Assembly (NCBI RefSeq): GCF_002979475.1
Contig: NZ_PCOY01000001.1
Location: 124,001-188,000, forward strand
Length of the DNA stretch: 64,000 nucleotides
Source of the DNA: Microbacterium sp. MYb62
GTDB taxonomy: Bacteria; Actinomycetota; Actinomycetes; Actinomycetales; Microbacteriaceae
Reading direction: 5' to 3'
Part shown: piece by piece, positions 1 through 9,114 of the stretch
Layout: each line of letters begins with the position of its first letter
Position numbering within the stretch: position 1 is the stretch's first letter
Position numbers and translations under genes: made by a program
The notes under the pieces: generated by a model
The model's database searches: none
Told to the model about the DNA's origin: nothing
Seen by the model: only the letters and a program-made list of their open reading frames with translations

Positions 1-1112
1 GACCTGACCCGATCCGCTGACAGACCCGCGCGGCGCGCGATCTCGTCTATCGGCAGACGTGTCCTCGTGCTCATGGCATCGAGGACTCTCGTGCGATTCG
101 GATCGCTCTCCGCCGGTCCGAACTCCTGGTGGCCGTCCACGGTTCCGAGCATCTCCCTCACCTCGGGCGCAGATGTGACGCACTGCGCGTCGTACTCGCG
201 CAGAAGACGATGACAACCTGCGGATGACGCCGACGTGACCGGCCCCGGCACGGCGCCGAGGGGCCGTCCGAGCGTCGCCGCGTGGCCGGCCGTGTTGAGG
301 GATCCGCTGCGCCATCCGGCCTCGACGACCACGGTCGCCTGACCGAGTGCGGCGATGAGGCGGTTCCTCGCGAGGAACCGCCATTTCGTCGGAGCCGTGC
401 CGCACGGCGGCTCACTCACCAACGCCCCTTCCTCGGCGATCTGTCGAAGAAGCTCCTGGTGCCCGACCGGGTACGCGCGGTCGACACCTCCGGCGAGGAA
501 GGCGACGGTCGCACCCTGGACGCCGAGGGCGGCACGATGCGCAACGCCGTCGATGCCGTAGGCGCCGCCGGACACGATCACCGCACCCGTCGCAGCGAGG
601 TCACCGGCGAGTTCCGCAGCCATATGCTCGCCGTACCCGCTGGAAGCCCGTGCCCCCACGATCGATAGACGGGGTTCCCTGTGGAGTAGATCCGCGCGGC
701 CTCGCACCCAGAGTGCGAACGGAGCGCTGGGGCCGAGATCGTCGAGGCTCCTCGGCCAGTGCTCGTCGCCGGGGATGACGAGCCGTGCTCGCACGTGGTG
801 AGCCCCGCGTAGCGCGTCACCCACGGCCTGCGCCCGAGCGCGGGGTCTCCACCGGGCCCGGCCCTCCGCGAGTGCGCGCGATGCGTCCGCGGTCGCGCCA
901 CCAGGGGGAACCAACGAGGCGGAATCGCCCACGGCCAGCGCGAGCGCATCGACCGCTCCGAGCGCTTCGATCAGCGCGCCGGCCACCGAGTCGCCGGGCT
1001 CGGCGATCACGGACCAGGCTGCCCGAGCGACGCACTCGGCGATCTCCGGCCCGGGATGGACGCGGCGGACGGCGGCCGCGATCTCGCAATCGGCGAGCAG
1101 GGATTCGATCAT
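1..1112 (-). CDS. dprA: DNA-processing protein DprA (3' end cut by window start)
   Basis: DprA/Smf loads RecA onto incoming single-stranded DNA during transformation. About 370 codons can be read from the ATG at 1112-1110; no stop occurs before the window edge, so the C-terminus is missing. The Rossmann-like core is clear: SIVGARASSGYGEHMA near residues 150-164, VSGGAYGIDGVAHRAAL near 180-195 and FLARNRLIAALG near 246-257. A winged-helix tail (LPIDEIARRAGLSADRV, from about 353) runs into the edge, so perhaps 40 residues are lost. The start overlaps the yifB stop as ATGA, which indicates translational coupling in a yraN-yifB-dprA operon, a usual actinobacterial order. Confidence 0.93.
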   Translation of the reverse strand, partial: MIESLLADCEIAAAVRRVHPGPEIAECVARAAWSVIAEPGDSVAGALIEALGAVDALALAVGDSASLVPPGGATADASRALAEGRARWRPRARAQAVGDALRGAHHVRARLVIPGDEHWPRSLDDLGPSAPFALWVRGRADLLHREPRLSIVGARASSGYGEHMAAELAGDLAATGAVIVSGGAYGIDGVAHRAALGVQGATVAFLAGGVDRAYPVGHQELLRQIAEEGALVSEPPCGTAPTKWRFLARNRLIAALGQATVVVEAGWRSGSLNTAGHAATLGRPLGAVPGPVTSASSAGCHRLLREYDAQCVTSAPEVREMLGTVDGHQEFGPAESDPNRTRVLDAMSTRTRLPIDEIARRAGLSADRVR

Positions 1113-2635
1113 CCGGGCAGGCCCCTCCGCAAATGCAGGGCTCGACCGATCTCCTCGATGCCCGGTACCTCCCGCTCGGCCAGATCGGCCATCGTCCACG
1201 CGACCCGGAGAACGCGGTCGTACCCTCTCAGCGTGAGCGCGCCGCGCTCCAACGCACGGTCGAGCGGCGAACGCGTCTCGGCCGGCAGGCGGAAGGACCC
1301 CTGACGCAACCAGGTGCCCGGAACATCGACATTGCGTCGCCAGCGCGTGCTCCGCCAACGGGAGGCCGCCCTCGCACGCGCCGCCGCGACGCGTTCACGC
1401 GCCATGGCCGTCGTCGTCGCCGACGCCTGCCCCGTCGCCCTCGAAGCGGTCACGCGGCTCACCTGCAGATCGATGTCGATGCGATCTCGGAGGGGCCCCG
1501 ACAGCCGAGTGGAGTACCGCCGGATCGACATCGGCGGACACACGCACTCGGCACCCCGGACCCCGTGGTTCCCGCACGGGCAGGGATTCATCGCCAGCAG
1601 CAGCTGGAACCTGGCGGGAAAGCTCGCCGTGAACCCCGCACGGTGCACCTCGATCATCCCCGATTCCAACGGCTGCCGCAGCGCGTCGAGCGCCACCCGC
1701 GAGAACTCGGCCGCTTCGTCGAGGAACAGCACGCCGCGATGTGCCCTCGCGATCGCGCCGGGCCTCGCCACGCGCGATCCGCCGCCGATGAGTGCCGCGA
1801 CGGAGGCGCTGTGGTGCGGTGCCTCCAGCGGAGGAAGCCGGTCGAGCACGGCGACGGGTTCCCCGCTGAGGGAGCGGACGGACGCGACCTCGAGCGCCTC
1901 CTGCTCGTCGAGCGGCGGCATGATCCCCGGCAATCTGCGCGCGAGCATCGTCTTCCCCGCTCCCGGTGGGCCGCTCAGGAGCATGTGGTGCCCGCCTGCT
2001 GCCGCCACGACGAGCGCTTCGACGGCTTCTTCCTGCCCCACGACATCCGACAGATCGAGCGCGTCCTGGTTGCGGGGGGCCGCTGTCGCCACATCGACGG
2101 TCGTCACGTCGGGTGCCTCGACATCGGCACCGTGCCAGACCGCCACCTCCGCCAGCGACGCTGCCGCACGCACCTCGATGCCGGGTACCAGCCGCGCTTC
2201 CGCTTCGTTCGCGCGCGGGACGATCACCGACCCGAATCCCGCACGCACGGCGGCGAACACCGCGGGAAGAACCCCCGGAACGGGGCGGATCCGACCATCG
2301 AGCCCGAGCTCACCGATGTGCACCGTGGCGGTGATCGAACGCGGATCGATCGAACCGCCTGCCGCGAGAGAGGCGACGGCCACACCGAGGTCGAACCCGG
2401 CGCCGTGCTTGGGGAGGCTCGCGGGCGAAAGGTTGACCGTGAGTCGTCGCCGTGGAAGGTCCAGACCGGCGTTCTTGCAGGCGTTGTGCACCCGCTGCAC
2501 GGCCTCGCCCAGTGACTTGTCCGGGAGCCCGATGATCCGGAACTCGGGCGTCTGATTCGACATGTCCGCCTCGACCTCGACGAGATGCCCGTCCACGCCG
2601 GTGAGCGCGACCGCCCAGGTGCGCGCGGTGCTCAC
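1109..2635 (-). CDS. yifB: YifB/ComM-family Mg-chelatase-like AAA+ ATPase
   Basis: 508 aa, full length. The N-terminal domain carries the family opening (FRIIGLPDKSLGEAVQRV near 32-49). Walker A GPPGAGKT lies at about 222-229 and Walker B GVLFLDEAAEF near 301-311, followed by a Mg-chelatase C-terminal domain with a Cys-rich stretch (NPCPCGNHG). ComM, the best studied member, is a branch-migration helicase that helps integrate transforming DNA. That role fits dprA immediately downstream. The start is GTG, overlapping the yraN stop as GTGA, so the three genes are coupled. The exact cellular role in actinobacteria is less certain than the family assignment. Confidence 0.93.
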   Translation of the reverse strand: MSTARTWAVALTGVDGHLVEVEADMSNQTPEFRIIGLPDKSLGEAVQRVHNACKNAGLDLPRRRLTVNLSPASLPKHGAGFDLGVAVASLAAGGSIDPRSITATVHIGELGLDGRIRPVPGVLPAVFAAVRAGFGSVIVPRANEAEARLVPGIEVRAAASLAEVAVWHGADVEAPDVTTVDVATAAPRNQDALDLSDVVGQEEAVEALVVAAAGGHHMLLSGPPGAGKTMLARRLPGIMPPLDEQEALEVASVRSLSGEPVAVLDRLPPLEAPHHSASVAALIGGGSRVARPGAIARAHRGVLFLDEAAEFSRVALDALRQPLESGMIEVHRAGFTASFPARFQLLLAMNPCPCGNHGVRGAECVCPPMSIRRYSTRLSGPLRDRIDIDLQVSRVTASRATGQASATTTAMARERVAAARARAASRWRSTRWRRNVDVPGTWLRQGSFRLPAETRSPLDRALERGALTLRGYDRVLRVAWTMADLAEREVPGIEEIGRALHLRRGLPG

Positions 2636-2994
2636 GCGATGTCCACGAGATGCTCGAGCGAGCCGCGGAACGGATCATCGCCGATGATCCCGATCGCGTC
2701 GAGTCGCAGGATGCGGCCACGCGCGGTTTCGGGGTTCTGGGCGACCCAGGCCTGCGCGAGCCGCCAGAGCCGACGGCGCTTACGATGATCGATCGCCTCG
2801 AACGGGTGCCCGAACGCGGCGGTCCGACGCGTCTTCACCTCGACCACCGCGAGATGATCGCCGCGTGCGGCGACGATGTCGATCTCACCCTGGGCACACC
2901 GCCAGTTCCTGGCGAGCACGGTGTATCCATTGCCCGTCAGGTGCTGCGCAGCGCGCTCTTCCCCTGCTCTGCCGAGTTCATCCTTGGATGCCAT
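2632..2994 (-). CDS. yraN: YraN family (UPF0102) endonuclease-like protein
   Basis: 120 aa from the ATG at 2994 (MASKDELGRAGEERAAQHL). The frame stays open upstream to 3039, but the extra 15 residues are not family-like. The restriction-endonuclease-like core is visible: GEIDIVAARGDHLAVVEVKTR supplies the D...ExK residues. The biochemical function of the family is not established. The gene heads yraN-yifB-dprA, and its stop overlaps the GTG of yifB. A GATGCT hexamer ends 6 nt before the chosen ATG, a weak match to the leaderless-promoter layout seen elsewhere in this window. Confidence 0.88.
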   Translation of the reverse strand: MASKDELGRAGEERAAQHLTGNGYTVLARNWRCAQGEIDIVAARGDHLAVVEVKTRRTAAFGHPFEAIDHRKRRRLWRLAQAWVAQNPETARGRILRLDAIGIIGDDPFRGSLEHLVDIA

Positions 2995-3121
2995 GTGCTC
3001 AGCATCACGTGTCGTCCTCGTCGCACAGCGCGAGATCACACTGCCAGCACGGTCATCGGGGAGAAGTCAGTTCAGCGAACCCTTGTGCAGAATCGGGCGC
3101 TTCCGCTGGGCGACGACGTCG

Positions 3122-3448
3122 TCACTCGCCGTCGAGCGAGAGCTCCTGCGGGAGCTCGAACTCGCGGCGCTGGAGTTCTTCGACGTTGACATCCTTGAAC
3201 GTGAGCACGCGCACGGCCTTCACGAAACGGTCGGCACGGTAGATGTCCCAGACCCACACGTCGCTCATCGAGATCTCGAAGTAGAAATCGTGCTCGGTGT
3301 CGCGACGGACGACGTTGACCTCGTTCGCCAGGTAGAACCGACGCTCGGTCTCGACGACGTACTGGAACTGCGACACCACATCCCGGTACTCCCGGAACAG
3401 TGCCAGCTCGAGTTCGCGGTCGTAATCGTCGAAGGCTTCCTCATCCAT
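3122..3448 (-). CDS. DUF2469 family protein
   Basis: 108 aa. This small acidic cytosolic protein matches the actinobacterial DUF2469 family, recognisable from the MDEEAFDDYDRELELALFRE opening and an aromatic-rich centre (FYFEISMSDVWVWDIYRA). No function is known to me. It sits between rnhB and yraN, its usual place in Actinobacteria. 73 bp separate it from the rnhB stop, so it may have its own promoter: a TAGGAT hexamer ends 9 nt before the ATG. Confidence 0.9.
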   Translation of the reverse strand: MDEEAFDDYDRELELALFREYRDVVSQFQYVVETERRFYLANEVNVVRRDTEHDFYFEISMSDVWVWDIYRADRFVKAVRVLTFKDVNVEELQRREFELPQELSLDGE

Positions 3449-3520
3449 GATGTGTCCATCCTAGAGTCGCGCGCCCGACCACGCGGCATCCCCGTTCGCG
3501 GATCCCCTCGGTCGGGTGGC

Positions 3521-4180
3521 TCAGAACAGGGTCGGGACGTCCGCGATCGCCCAGGACGCCCGATGGAACGGGGAGAGCCCGAAGTTCCGGATGGCGTCGC
3601 GATGCTCCGAACTGGCGTAGCCCTTGTTCCTGTTCCACTGATACGCGGGATGGCTCTCGTGAAGCTCGGCCATGTAGCCGTCGCGCGCCACCTTCGCGAT
3701 CACCGAGGCCGCGGACACCGAGGCGCAGTCCCGGTCCGCCTTGATCACCGGGCGCACGCGGAGCGGCACGGGGTGCACCTTCGAGACATAGTCGTGGTTG
3801 CCGTCGAGGAGGACCAGAGCCTCTCCGACGTCGGCCCCCTGGTCGGCGACAGCCTGCACCGCTCGCGATGCGGCGAGACCGAGAGCCCGCATGATGCCGA
3901 CCTCGTCGACCTCCGTCGCGCTCGCCCACCCGACAGCGGAAGCCTGGACCCAGGCGGCCGCACGGGCAGCCACCTCAGGGCGACGCTTCTCGGTCACGAG
4001 TTTGGAATCGCGCAGTCCCTCCGGCACGCGACGACGGGCGCCGGCGGCATCCATCACGGCGGCACCGACGGCGACCGGCCCGGCGAGAGCGCCGCGTCCG
4101 ACCTCGTCCAGGGAGATGATCAGGCCGCACTCACCCAGGAGTCTGCGCTCCAGGGTCAGCCGCGGCGTGACGACGGTCAT
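3521..4180 (-). CDS. rnhB: Ribonuclease HII
   Basis: 219 aa from the ATG at 4180, which overlaps the lepB stop as ATGA; the open frame upstream of this is lepB-antiphase noise. RNase HII cuts the RNA strand of RNA-DNA hybrids and removes single ribonucleotides from DNA. The first catalytic pair is D25/E26 in LISLDEVGRGALAGPV, and a second acidic residue lies in LVLLDGNHDYV. The C-terminus (HRASWAIADVPTLF) is family-like. Coupling to lepB follows the rplS-lepB-rnhB order common in high-GC Gram-positives. Confidence 0.95.
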   Translation of the reverse strand: MTVVTPRLTLERRLLGECGLIISLDEVGRGALAGPVAVGAAVMDAAGARRRVPEGLRDSKLVTEKRRPEVAARAAAWVQASAVGWASATEVDEVGIMRALGLAASRAVQAVADQGADVGEALVLLDGNHDYVSKVHPVPLRVRPVIKADRDCASVSAASVIAKVARDGYMAELHESHPAYQWNRNKGYASSEHRDAIRNFGLSPFHRASWAIADVPTLF

Positions 4181-4902
4181 TCTGCCGCCGGCACGCCGTT
4201 GAAGATCTCGTGATGACCGTCGATGGGTCCGACGCGATCCAAGGGCCACGTGGTCAGGAAGGCCTTGCCCACGATGTTCTCGATCGGCACGAAACCGCCG
4301 CTCGGCAGATCCTGATGAGCGCGGGCGTCGCGTGAACGATCGCGGTTGTCACCCAGCAGCCACACCGCCCCGTCGGGGACCACGACATCGAAGGGCTCGT
4401 TCGACGCCGCCGTGTCCCCCTCCGGAAGATTGAGGTAGCTGAGTTCGTCGATGGGCGCGCCGTTGATGGTGATCTGGCCGAGCGCATTGCAGCAGACCAC
4501 GTGGTCGCCGGGCAGACCGATCACGCGCTTGACCAGGTGGTCCTGAGAATCCGTCGCGGAGATGCCGACGAAGTTCAGCACCCAGTCGACGGCCTCCACC
4601 AGCGGCGGCTGCGGCGGCGCCTGCGGAATGCCTTCGAGCCACCCGCCCGGATCCTTGAAGACCACGACATCGCCGCGCTCGTAGGGCGTCCACCGCGGTG
4701 TGAGCTCATCGACCAGGATGCGGTCCTTGACGAGCAGTGTGCGCTCCATCGACGCCGACGGGATGTAGAAGGATCGCACGACGAAACTCTTCACGACGAA
4801 CGACACGAGTGCCGCGATCACGATGATCACCAGCACGTCGCGGAGGAACACGAGGAACCCGCGGCGACGTCTGGACGTGGGCGCGGACGGAGAGTCGGTC
4901 AT
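4177..4902 (-). CDS. lepB: Signal peptidase I
   Basis: 241 aa. Type I signal peptidase that removes Sec/Tat signal peptides outside the membrane. There is a basic N-terminus (RRRRGF) and one N-terminal membrane segment (about 16-40). The catalytic Ser lies in PSASMERTL (S51) and the general-base Lys in DHLVKRVIGLPGD (about K125). The C-terminal box GDNRDRSRDARAH is also present. A good ribosome binding site (AAGGAACC) precedes the ATG. It is translationally coupled to rnhB downstream and lies 3' of rplS, separated by a strong terminator, so it needs its own promoter; a TACCGT -10-like hexamer is present in the 70-bp gap. Confidence 0.96.
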   Translation of the reverse strand: MTDSPSAPTSRRRRGFLVFLRDVLVIIVIAALVSFVVKSFVVRSFYIPSASMERTLLVKDRILVDELTPRWTPYERGDVVVFKDPGGWLEGIPQAPPQPPLVEAVDWVLNFVGISATDSQDHLVKRVIGLPGDHVVCCNALGQITINGAPIDELSYLNLPEGDTAASNEPFDVVVPDGAVWLLGDNRDRSRDARAHQDLPSGGFVPIENIVGKAFLTTWPLDRVGPIDGHHEIFNGVPAAE

Positions 4903-4972
4903 CAGGTTCCTTCACGATCATGCACCGTCGTGCGGCGACGGTATCTAGGTTCGCACACCGGGCACAGAACAA

Positions 4973-5003
4973 AGCACCCCGGGACATCGTGTCCCGGGGT
5001 GCT
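4973..5003 (-). terminator. Rho-independent terminator of rplS
   Basis: A perfect 14-bp inverted repeat (AGCACCCCGGGACA and its complement) encloses a 3-nt loop. On the minus strand it is followed by TTTGTTCT. It lies 16 bp past the rplS stop and should end that transcript before lepB. Confidence 0.88.
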
Positions 5004-5019
5004 GTGGAGTTGCTGCGAC

Positions 5020-5367
5020 TCAGCGGTCGCGCTTCTCCTTGATCTTCGCCTTCTTGCCACGGAGCTGGCGGAGGTAGTAGAGCTTGGCGCGGCGCACGTC
5101 ACCGCGCGTGACGACCTCGATGTGGTCGATCACCGGGGAGTGCACCGGGAAGGTACGCTCGACGCCGACCTGGAAGCTGATCTTGCGGACGGTGAAGGTC
5201 TCGCGCACGCTGTCGCCCTGGCGGCCGATGACGACGCCCTGGAAGACCTGGATACGAGAGCGGCTGCCCTCGGTGATGTTGACGTGCACCTTGACGGTGT
5301 CACCGGGGAAGAAGTCCGGGATGTCCGAACGAAGGGAAGCCGCGTCGACGGCGTCGAGGATCTGCAT
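5020..5367 (-). CDS. rplS: 50S ribosomal protein bL19
   Basis: 115 aa from the ATG at 5367 ([20 protein letters not shown]), preceded by AGAGAGA as Shine-Dalgarno. An in-frame GTG 18 nt upstream lacks the family sequence. L19 sits at the 30S-50S interface near bridge B6. The family core is clear: [29 protein letters not shown] and the basic tail [20 protein letters not shown]. It is transcribed alone, with a promoter upstream and a strong terminator downstream. In many bacteria it follows trmD; here 3 kb of other genes lie between them. Confidence 0.97.
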   Translation of the reverse strand: MQILDAVDAASLRSDIPDFFPGDTVKVHVNITEGSRSRIQVFQGVVIGRQGDSVRETFTVRKISFQVGVERTFPVHSPVIDHIEVVTRGDVRRAKLYYLRQLRGKKAKIKEKRDR

Positions 5368-5497
5368 GATCGTCTCTCTCTGCACCCGCCACAGGTCGCA
5401 TGCATGTTTTCAAAGGAACAAGAAAAGGAGTGAACTGTACGGAGCTGATGCATCCGCGGGCTCCCCTGTGGCAGAGCCGGTCACAGCACAAGGAACC

Positions 5498-5526
5498 ATT
5501 CTGCCATGGAAGCGGTGCCCGACCAA
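5498..5526 (-). promoter_or_regulatory. Promoter of rplS
   Basis: On the minus strand TTGGTC, a 17-bp spacer and CAGAAT read toward rplS, giving a 5' leader of about 125 nt. The -10 sits in the string TGGCAGAAT, which also occurs ahead of rpsP (10513-10521), suggesting a shared promoter type for ribosomal protein genes. Confidence 0.6.
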
Positions 5527-5535
5527 AACGCGGCC

Positions 5536-6024
5536 TCAATCGCGGAGGTCGGTCTCCCGCACCACGATGACCTCATGCGCCCGGGTCGGCGGCGCCTGCT
5601 CCTCGGCGGTGGGGATGGTGGACCAGGTGATGGTCTCGCGCAGCCTCGCGCCGCTCCCCTTCGCCTCGTTCCACAGCTGCCACAGCTGCAACCAGATGAG
5701 ACCGATGCCGGCGATGATCGCGCCGGTGAGCAGCCACGGGAACGCCCCGTCGATGAAGAATCCGACGGCGATGGTGAGTCCGTTCCAGACCGTGAATCCC
5801 GCTACGTCCCACCAGGACACGGCCCGTTCGATCCGCACGGAGGGACGGGAGCGCGTCAGAAGCGTGAGCAGCAGCTGCCCGAGGAAGACAGAGGGCATCG
5901 CGATCAGCAACACCCAGAGGATGGACCAGCCACCCTGGAAGACTCCCCACCCGATCAGCAGCCACAGCGGCAGCAGGAAAGCCGCCGGGAGGAGCCAGCG
6001 GAAGAAGGCCTGTCGCAACCACAT
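5536..6024 (-). CDS. Small multi-pass membrane protein, unknown function
   Basis: 162 aa from the ATG at 6024 (MWLRQAFFRWLLPAAF). Four hydrophobic segments can be seen (about 8-29, 34-56, 74-96, 100-118), ending in a charged cytosolic tail (RAHEVIVVRETDLRD). I do not recognise a family. A TACGAT hexamer ends exactly 6 nt before the ATG, so the mRNA is probably leaderless; this supports the start over the longer open frame reaching 6282. It is divergent from map, 109 bp away. Confidence 0.75.
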   Translation of the reverse strand: MWLRQAFFRWLLPAAFLLPLWLLIGWGVFQGGWSILWVLLIAMPSVFLGQLLLTLLTRSRPSVRIERAVSWWDVAGFTVWNGLTIAVGFFIDGAFPWLLTGAIIAGIGLIWLQLWQLWNEAKGSGARLRETITWSTIPTAEEQAPPTRAHEVIVVRETDLRD

Positions 6025-6133
6025 GCTCAGATCGTACGACGCCGGTCCCACTCCGGCCCCGGTGTTCGCTGAGAGCGCTCGGGGATCCGGACCCTCGCGA
6101 TCAGGGAGAATGGGAAGGACGAGAGGACAACCG

Positions 6134-6916
6134 ATGATCGAACTGCGCACCCCTGCCGAGATCGACGAGATGCGCGCCGCAGGACGTTTCGTCGCCGAGA
6201 CACTGGCGACGCTGCGCGACGAGACCAAGGTCGGGACCAATCTCCTCTCGATCGATCGCCGCGCACACGACATGATCCGCAAGGCCGGCGCCGAGTCGTG
6301 CTACATCGACTACCACCCGTCGTTCGGTGCGAGCCCGTTCGGCAAGGTGATCTGCACGTCGGTCAACGACGCGGTGCTGCATGGGCTCCCCCACGACCAC
6401 ACGCTTCGGGACGGCGATCTCGTCACCCTCGACTTCGCCGTGTCGGTCGACGGCTGGGTCGCCGACTCGGCCGTCTCGTTCGTCGTCGGCACCGCCCGCG
6501 AAGAAGACCTGCGATTGATCGACACGACGGAGCGCGCGCTCTCCGCCGCGATCGAGACGTCCACGGTCGGCAATCGCATCGGCGACATCTCCGCGGCCGT
6601 CGCCGCCATCGCCCACGGCGAGGGGTACTCGATCAACACCGATTTCGGTGGGCACGGCGTCGGTCGCACGATGCACGGCGATCCCCATGTCCCGAATGAC
6701 GGTCGCGCGGGCCGCGGCTTCCCCCTGCGCGCCGGCCTGGTTCTGGCGCTCGAGCCCTGGTTCCTCGCGACGACCGACGAGCTGGTGACGGATCCGGACG
6801 GCTGGACGCTGCGCAGCGCTGACGGATCCCGTGGCGCGCATTCCGAGCACACCATCGCGATCACCGAAGACGGACCGATCATCCTGACCGACCGTTCCTT
6901 CCTCGGCGTCGACTGA
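6134..6916 (+). CDS. map: Methionine aminopeptidase, type I
   Basis: 260 aa, the usual length for type I MetAP, which removes the initiator Met from nascent proteins using two divalent metals. The metal ligands are visible: LDFAVSVDGWVADSAVSFVV (two Asp), GHGVGRTMHGDP (His), ALEPWF (Glu) and SEHTIAI (Glu). The start at 6134 (MIELRTPAEIDEMRAAGRF) has GAGAGGA upstream, and the longer frame to 5084 is antisense to rplS. It is a single gene, convergent with the methyltransferase. Actinobacteria often carry two map genes; this one is not next to adk or secY, so it may be the secondary copy. Confidence 0.95.
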   Translation: MIELRTPAEIDEMRAAGRFVAETLATLRDETKVGTNLLSIDRRAHDMIRKAGAESCYIDYHPSFGASPFGKVICTSVNDAVLHGLPHDHTLRDGDLVTLDFAVSVDGWVADSAVSFVVGTAREEDLRLIDTTERALSAAIETSTVGNRIGDISAAVAAIAHGEGYSINTDFGGHGVGRTMHGDPHVPNDGRAGRGFPLRAGLVLALEPWFLATTDELVTDPDGWTLRSADGSRGAHSEHTIAITEDGPIILTDRSFLGVD

Positions 6917-6944
6917 CGACCATCCTCACGACGCGAGGGCGGCG

Positions 6945-7682
6945 TCAGATGCGGCGGTAGACGTAGACCTCCGTGACCTGCGGAAGGTCGAATTCCTCAC
7001 GTCCACGCGTTTCCACGGCTTCGTCCAGCACCTGCCCGATCTCGCCGAGCATCCTGGTGCGCGTCGCATCATCGGCGATGAGCAGGCTGCTCACCGTCGA
7101 CCACCGGCGAAGATAGTGCTCCCGCGTGATGGGCTCGGTCCAGTGCAGCTCTTCGCGGCGGACCAGCACGAAGCCGGGGAGCTCGCTGTCCGCACTGTCG
7201 GTCGTGAGGTCCTCATCGCCCACGGCAGGATGAGCGATGCGATGGCAGGCCCGATCCCAGACGCACATCGGATCCGAGTGATTCCACAACAGGCCGAGGG
7301 TTCCTCCGGGGACAAGGACGCGTGAGATCTCGGCCGATGCGGTCTCGCGCTCGAACCAGTGGAACGCCTGGGCGACCGTGACGACATCCATCGATGCCTC
7401 CGCGACCGGTATGCACTCGGCCGTGCCGATCAGGGCTTCCACGCCAGGGAGCTTGGATCGCAGCACCTGCAGCATGCGCTCGGATGGTTCGACGGCATAG
7501 GTACGACGCGCTCGACCGACGAGCCGTTCCGTGAACTTCCCGGTACCGGCGCCGAGGTCCAAGACCGCGTCGACCACGCTCGGGACGATCGCCGATGCCG
7601 ACGCCTCCGGGAACCCAGGACGGTATCTGTCGTAGTCATCCCCGATGCTCTCGAAGGAACGGGCCAAAGCGTGTCCGGACAT
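6945..7682 (-). CDS. SAM-dependent methyltransferase (type 11-like)
   Basis: 245 aa. Class I Rossmann methyltransferase: motif I VLDLGAGTGKFTERL (about 41-55), an acidic motif II in YAVEPSERML, and AFHWFERETASAEISRVLVPGG typical of the methyltransferase-11 group. The substrate cannot be inferred; sequence style resembles generic UbiE/type-11 enzymes. TAGCGT ends exactly 6 nt before the ATG, which indicates a leaderless mRNA. It is divergent from the phosphatase gene with 63 bp between. Confidence 0.85.
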   Translation of the reverse strand: MSGHALARSFESIGDDYDRYRPGFPEASASAIVPSVVDAVLDLGAGTGKFTERLVGRARRTYAVEPSERMLQVLRSKLPGVEALIGTAECIPVAEASMDVVTVAQAFHWFERETASAEISRVLVPGGTLGLLWNHSDPMCVWDRACHRIAHPAVGDEDLTTDSADSELPGFVLVRREELHWTEPITREHYLRRWSTVSSLLIADDATRTRMLGEIGQVLDEAVETRGREEFDLPQVTEVYVYRRI

Positions 7683-7745
7683 GTCTCGACGCTATCAGCG
7701 TGCCCCGACGAGCCCGCGCGGCCCCGCGTATGCCATTCTGAGTCC

Positions 7746-8339
7746 ATGATTCCGCAGGATCGTCACGTGCCGGAGCGTCTGCTCCTGGCCCGGCACGGGC
7801 AGACGGTCTGGAACGCCGAGCACCGCCTGCAAGGTCAGCTCGACTCTCCCCTCACGGAGGAAGGTGTCGCTCAGGCCAGGGCGATCGCTGAGCGGCTCGC
7901 GGATGCCGGTGTCCTCACCGTGTGCGCGAGCCCCCTCGGGCGAGCGCTGCAGACGGCGGTCATCATCGCCGACCGGCTCGGCGCCGAGGTGATCGAGGTC
8001 CCCGAGCTCGCGGAGCTCGATCACGGCGAACTGGCGGGGATGACGTGGGAGGAGATCGACGTCGCCTACCCGATGGCCAGAGAAGAGCGCGCCGCCAACC
8101 GGTACGGCTGGGCGTTTCCCGGCGGTGAGAGCTACGCCCAGGCGAGGGCGCGCGCGAGGAAGGCACTCAGCAGCTGCGGATGGGCTTCCGACGGCGTGCC
8201 GCTGCTCGTGAGCCACGAGATGATCGGACGGATGCTGCGCGCGGAGATGCGGGGGCTCGACGCGTCGAACGCGCTGGGCCTGCGGCATCCCCACGGCGTG
8301 GTCTTCGAGATCGACCGGACCTCGGAGCGGATGCTCTGA
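7746..8339 (+). CDS. Histidine phosphatase family protein (phosphoglycerate mutase-like)
   Basis: 197 aa from the ATG at 7746. The phosphohistidine motif LLLARHGQTVWNAEHRLQGQ is at the N-terminus, and the second catalytic His lies in LLVSHEMIGRML near residue 157. Length and motifs fit broad-specificity phosphatases of the PhoE/CobC type. Which phosphoester it cleaves is unknown. CATTCT ends 6 nt before the ATG. It is convergent with trmD. Confidence 0.88.
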   Translation: MIPQDRHVPERLLLARHGQTVWNAEHRLQGQLDSPLTEEGVAQARAIAERLADAGVLTVCASPLGRALQTAVIIADRLGAEVIEVPELAELDHGELAGMTWEEIDVAYPMAREERAANRYGWAFPGGESYAQARARARKALSSCGWASDGVPLLVSHEMIGRMLRAEMRGLDASNALGLRHPHGVVFEIDRTSERML

Positions 8340-8375
8340 GGGGGCGGAGAAGGTCGGGGACGAAGCCGATCACCG

Positions 8376-9095
8376 TCAGCGCGACGGGGCCTCGTCGTCT
8401 GCCAGGAGATCGGGTCGGCGGGCTCGCGTGCGCACGAGCTGCTGCTCCCGCCGCCAGGCGGCGATCGCGCCGTGATTTCCGCTGAGCAGGATCTCGGGCA
8501 CCGCGCGTTCCCGCCAGGACGCGGGCTTCGTGTAGGACGGATACTCGAGCAGACCGTCCTCGTGGGACTCCTCGACGAGGCTCTCCGGGTTGCCGACGAC
8601 GCCGGGGATGAGGCGGCCGATGGCCTCGATCATCGCCATGGTGGCGACCTCTCCCCCATTGAGGACGTAGTCCCCGAGGCTGATCAGTCGCACTTCTCCG
8701 AGGTCGGCCGCGTACTCGAAAACGCGCTCGTCGATCCCCTCGTAGCGACCGCATCCGAAGACGAGGTGCTCGCGCGTCGCGAGCTGGCGGGCGGTCTTCT
8801 GCGTGAAGACCTCACCGGCGGGTGACGGGAAGATGATGGTCGGACGCTCGGCATCCGGTGCCGGCGCGGACCCGGCCACCTCGTCGAGGGCCAGCCCCCA
8901 GGGCTCGGGTTTCATCACCATGCCGGCGCCACCGCCGTAGGGCGTGTCGTCCACCGTGCGGTGGCGATCGAACGCCCAGTCCCTGAGGTCGCGGACGCGG
9001 AGGTCGATGAGGCCTGCGTCCTGAGCCTTCCCGAGAAGGGAGAGGGTCAGACCGTCGAAATAGGACGGGAAGATGGAGAGGACGTCGATGCGCAC
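8376..9095 (-). CDS. trmD: tRNA (guanine37-N1)-methyltransferase
   Basis: 239 aa, GTG start at 9095 ([16 protein letters not shown]). SPOUT enzyme that methylates G37 of tRNAs reading CNN codons and so prevents frameshifting. The trefoil-knot SAM site is clear: [27 protein letters not shown] and [11 protein letters not shown]. It is last in rpsP-khpA-rimM-trmD, 19 bp after rimM. TACGGT ends exactly 6 nt before the GTG and no Shine-Dalgarno is seen, so trmD may also have its own leaderless transcript. Confidence 0.97.
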   Translation of the reverse strand: MRIDVLSIFPSYFDGLTLSLLGKAQDAGLIDLRVRDLRDWAFDRHRTVDDTPYGGGAGMVMKPEPWGLALDEVAGSAPAPDAERPTIIFPSPAGEVFTQKTARQLATREHLVFGCGRYEGIDERVFEYAADLGEVRLISLGDYVLNGGEVATMAMIEAIGRLIPGVVGNPESLVEESHEDGLLEYPSYTKPASWRERAVPEILLSGNHGAIAAWRREQQLVRTRARRPDLLADDEAPSR

Positions 9096-9114
9096 GGGGG
9101 AACCGTATCAGCGC

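Noticed and set aside
785..2515. 576-codon plus-strand open frame
   Set aside because: It is antisense to dprA and yifB, is Arg/Pro-rich low-complexity sequence and has no domain; a GC-rich shadow frame.
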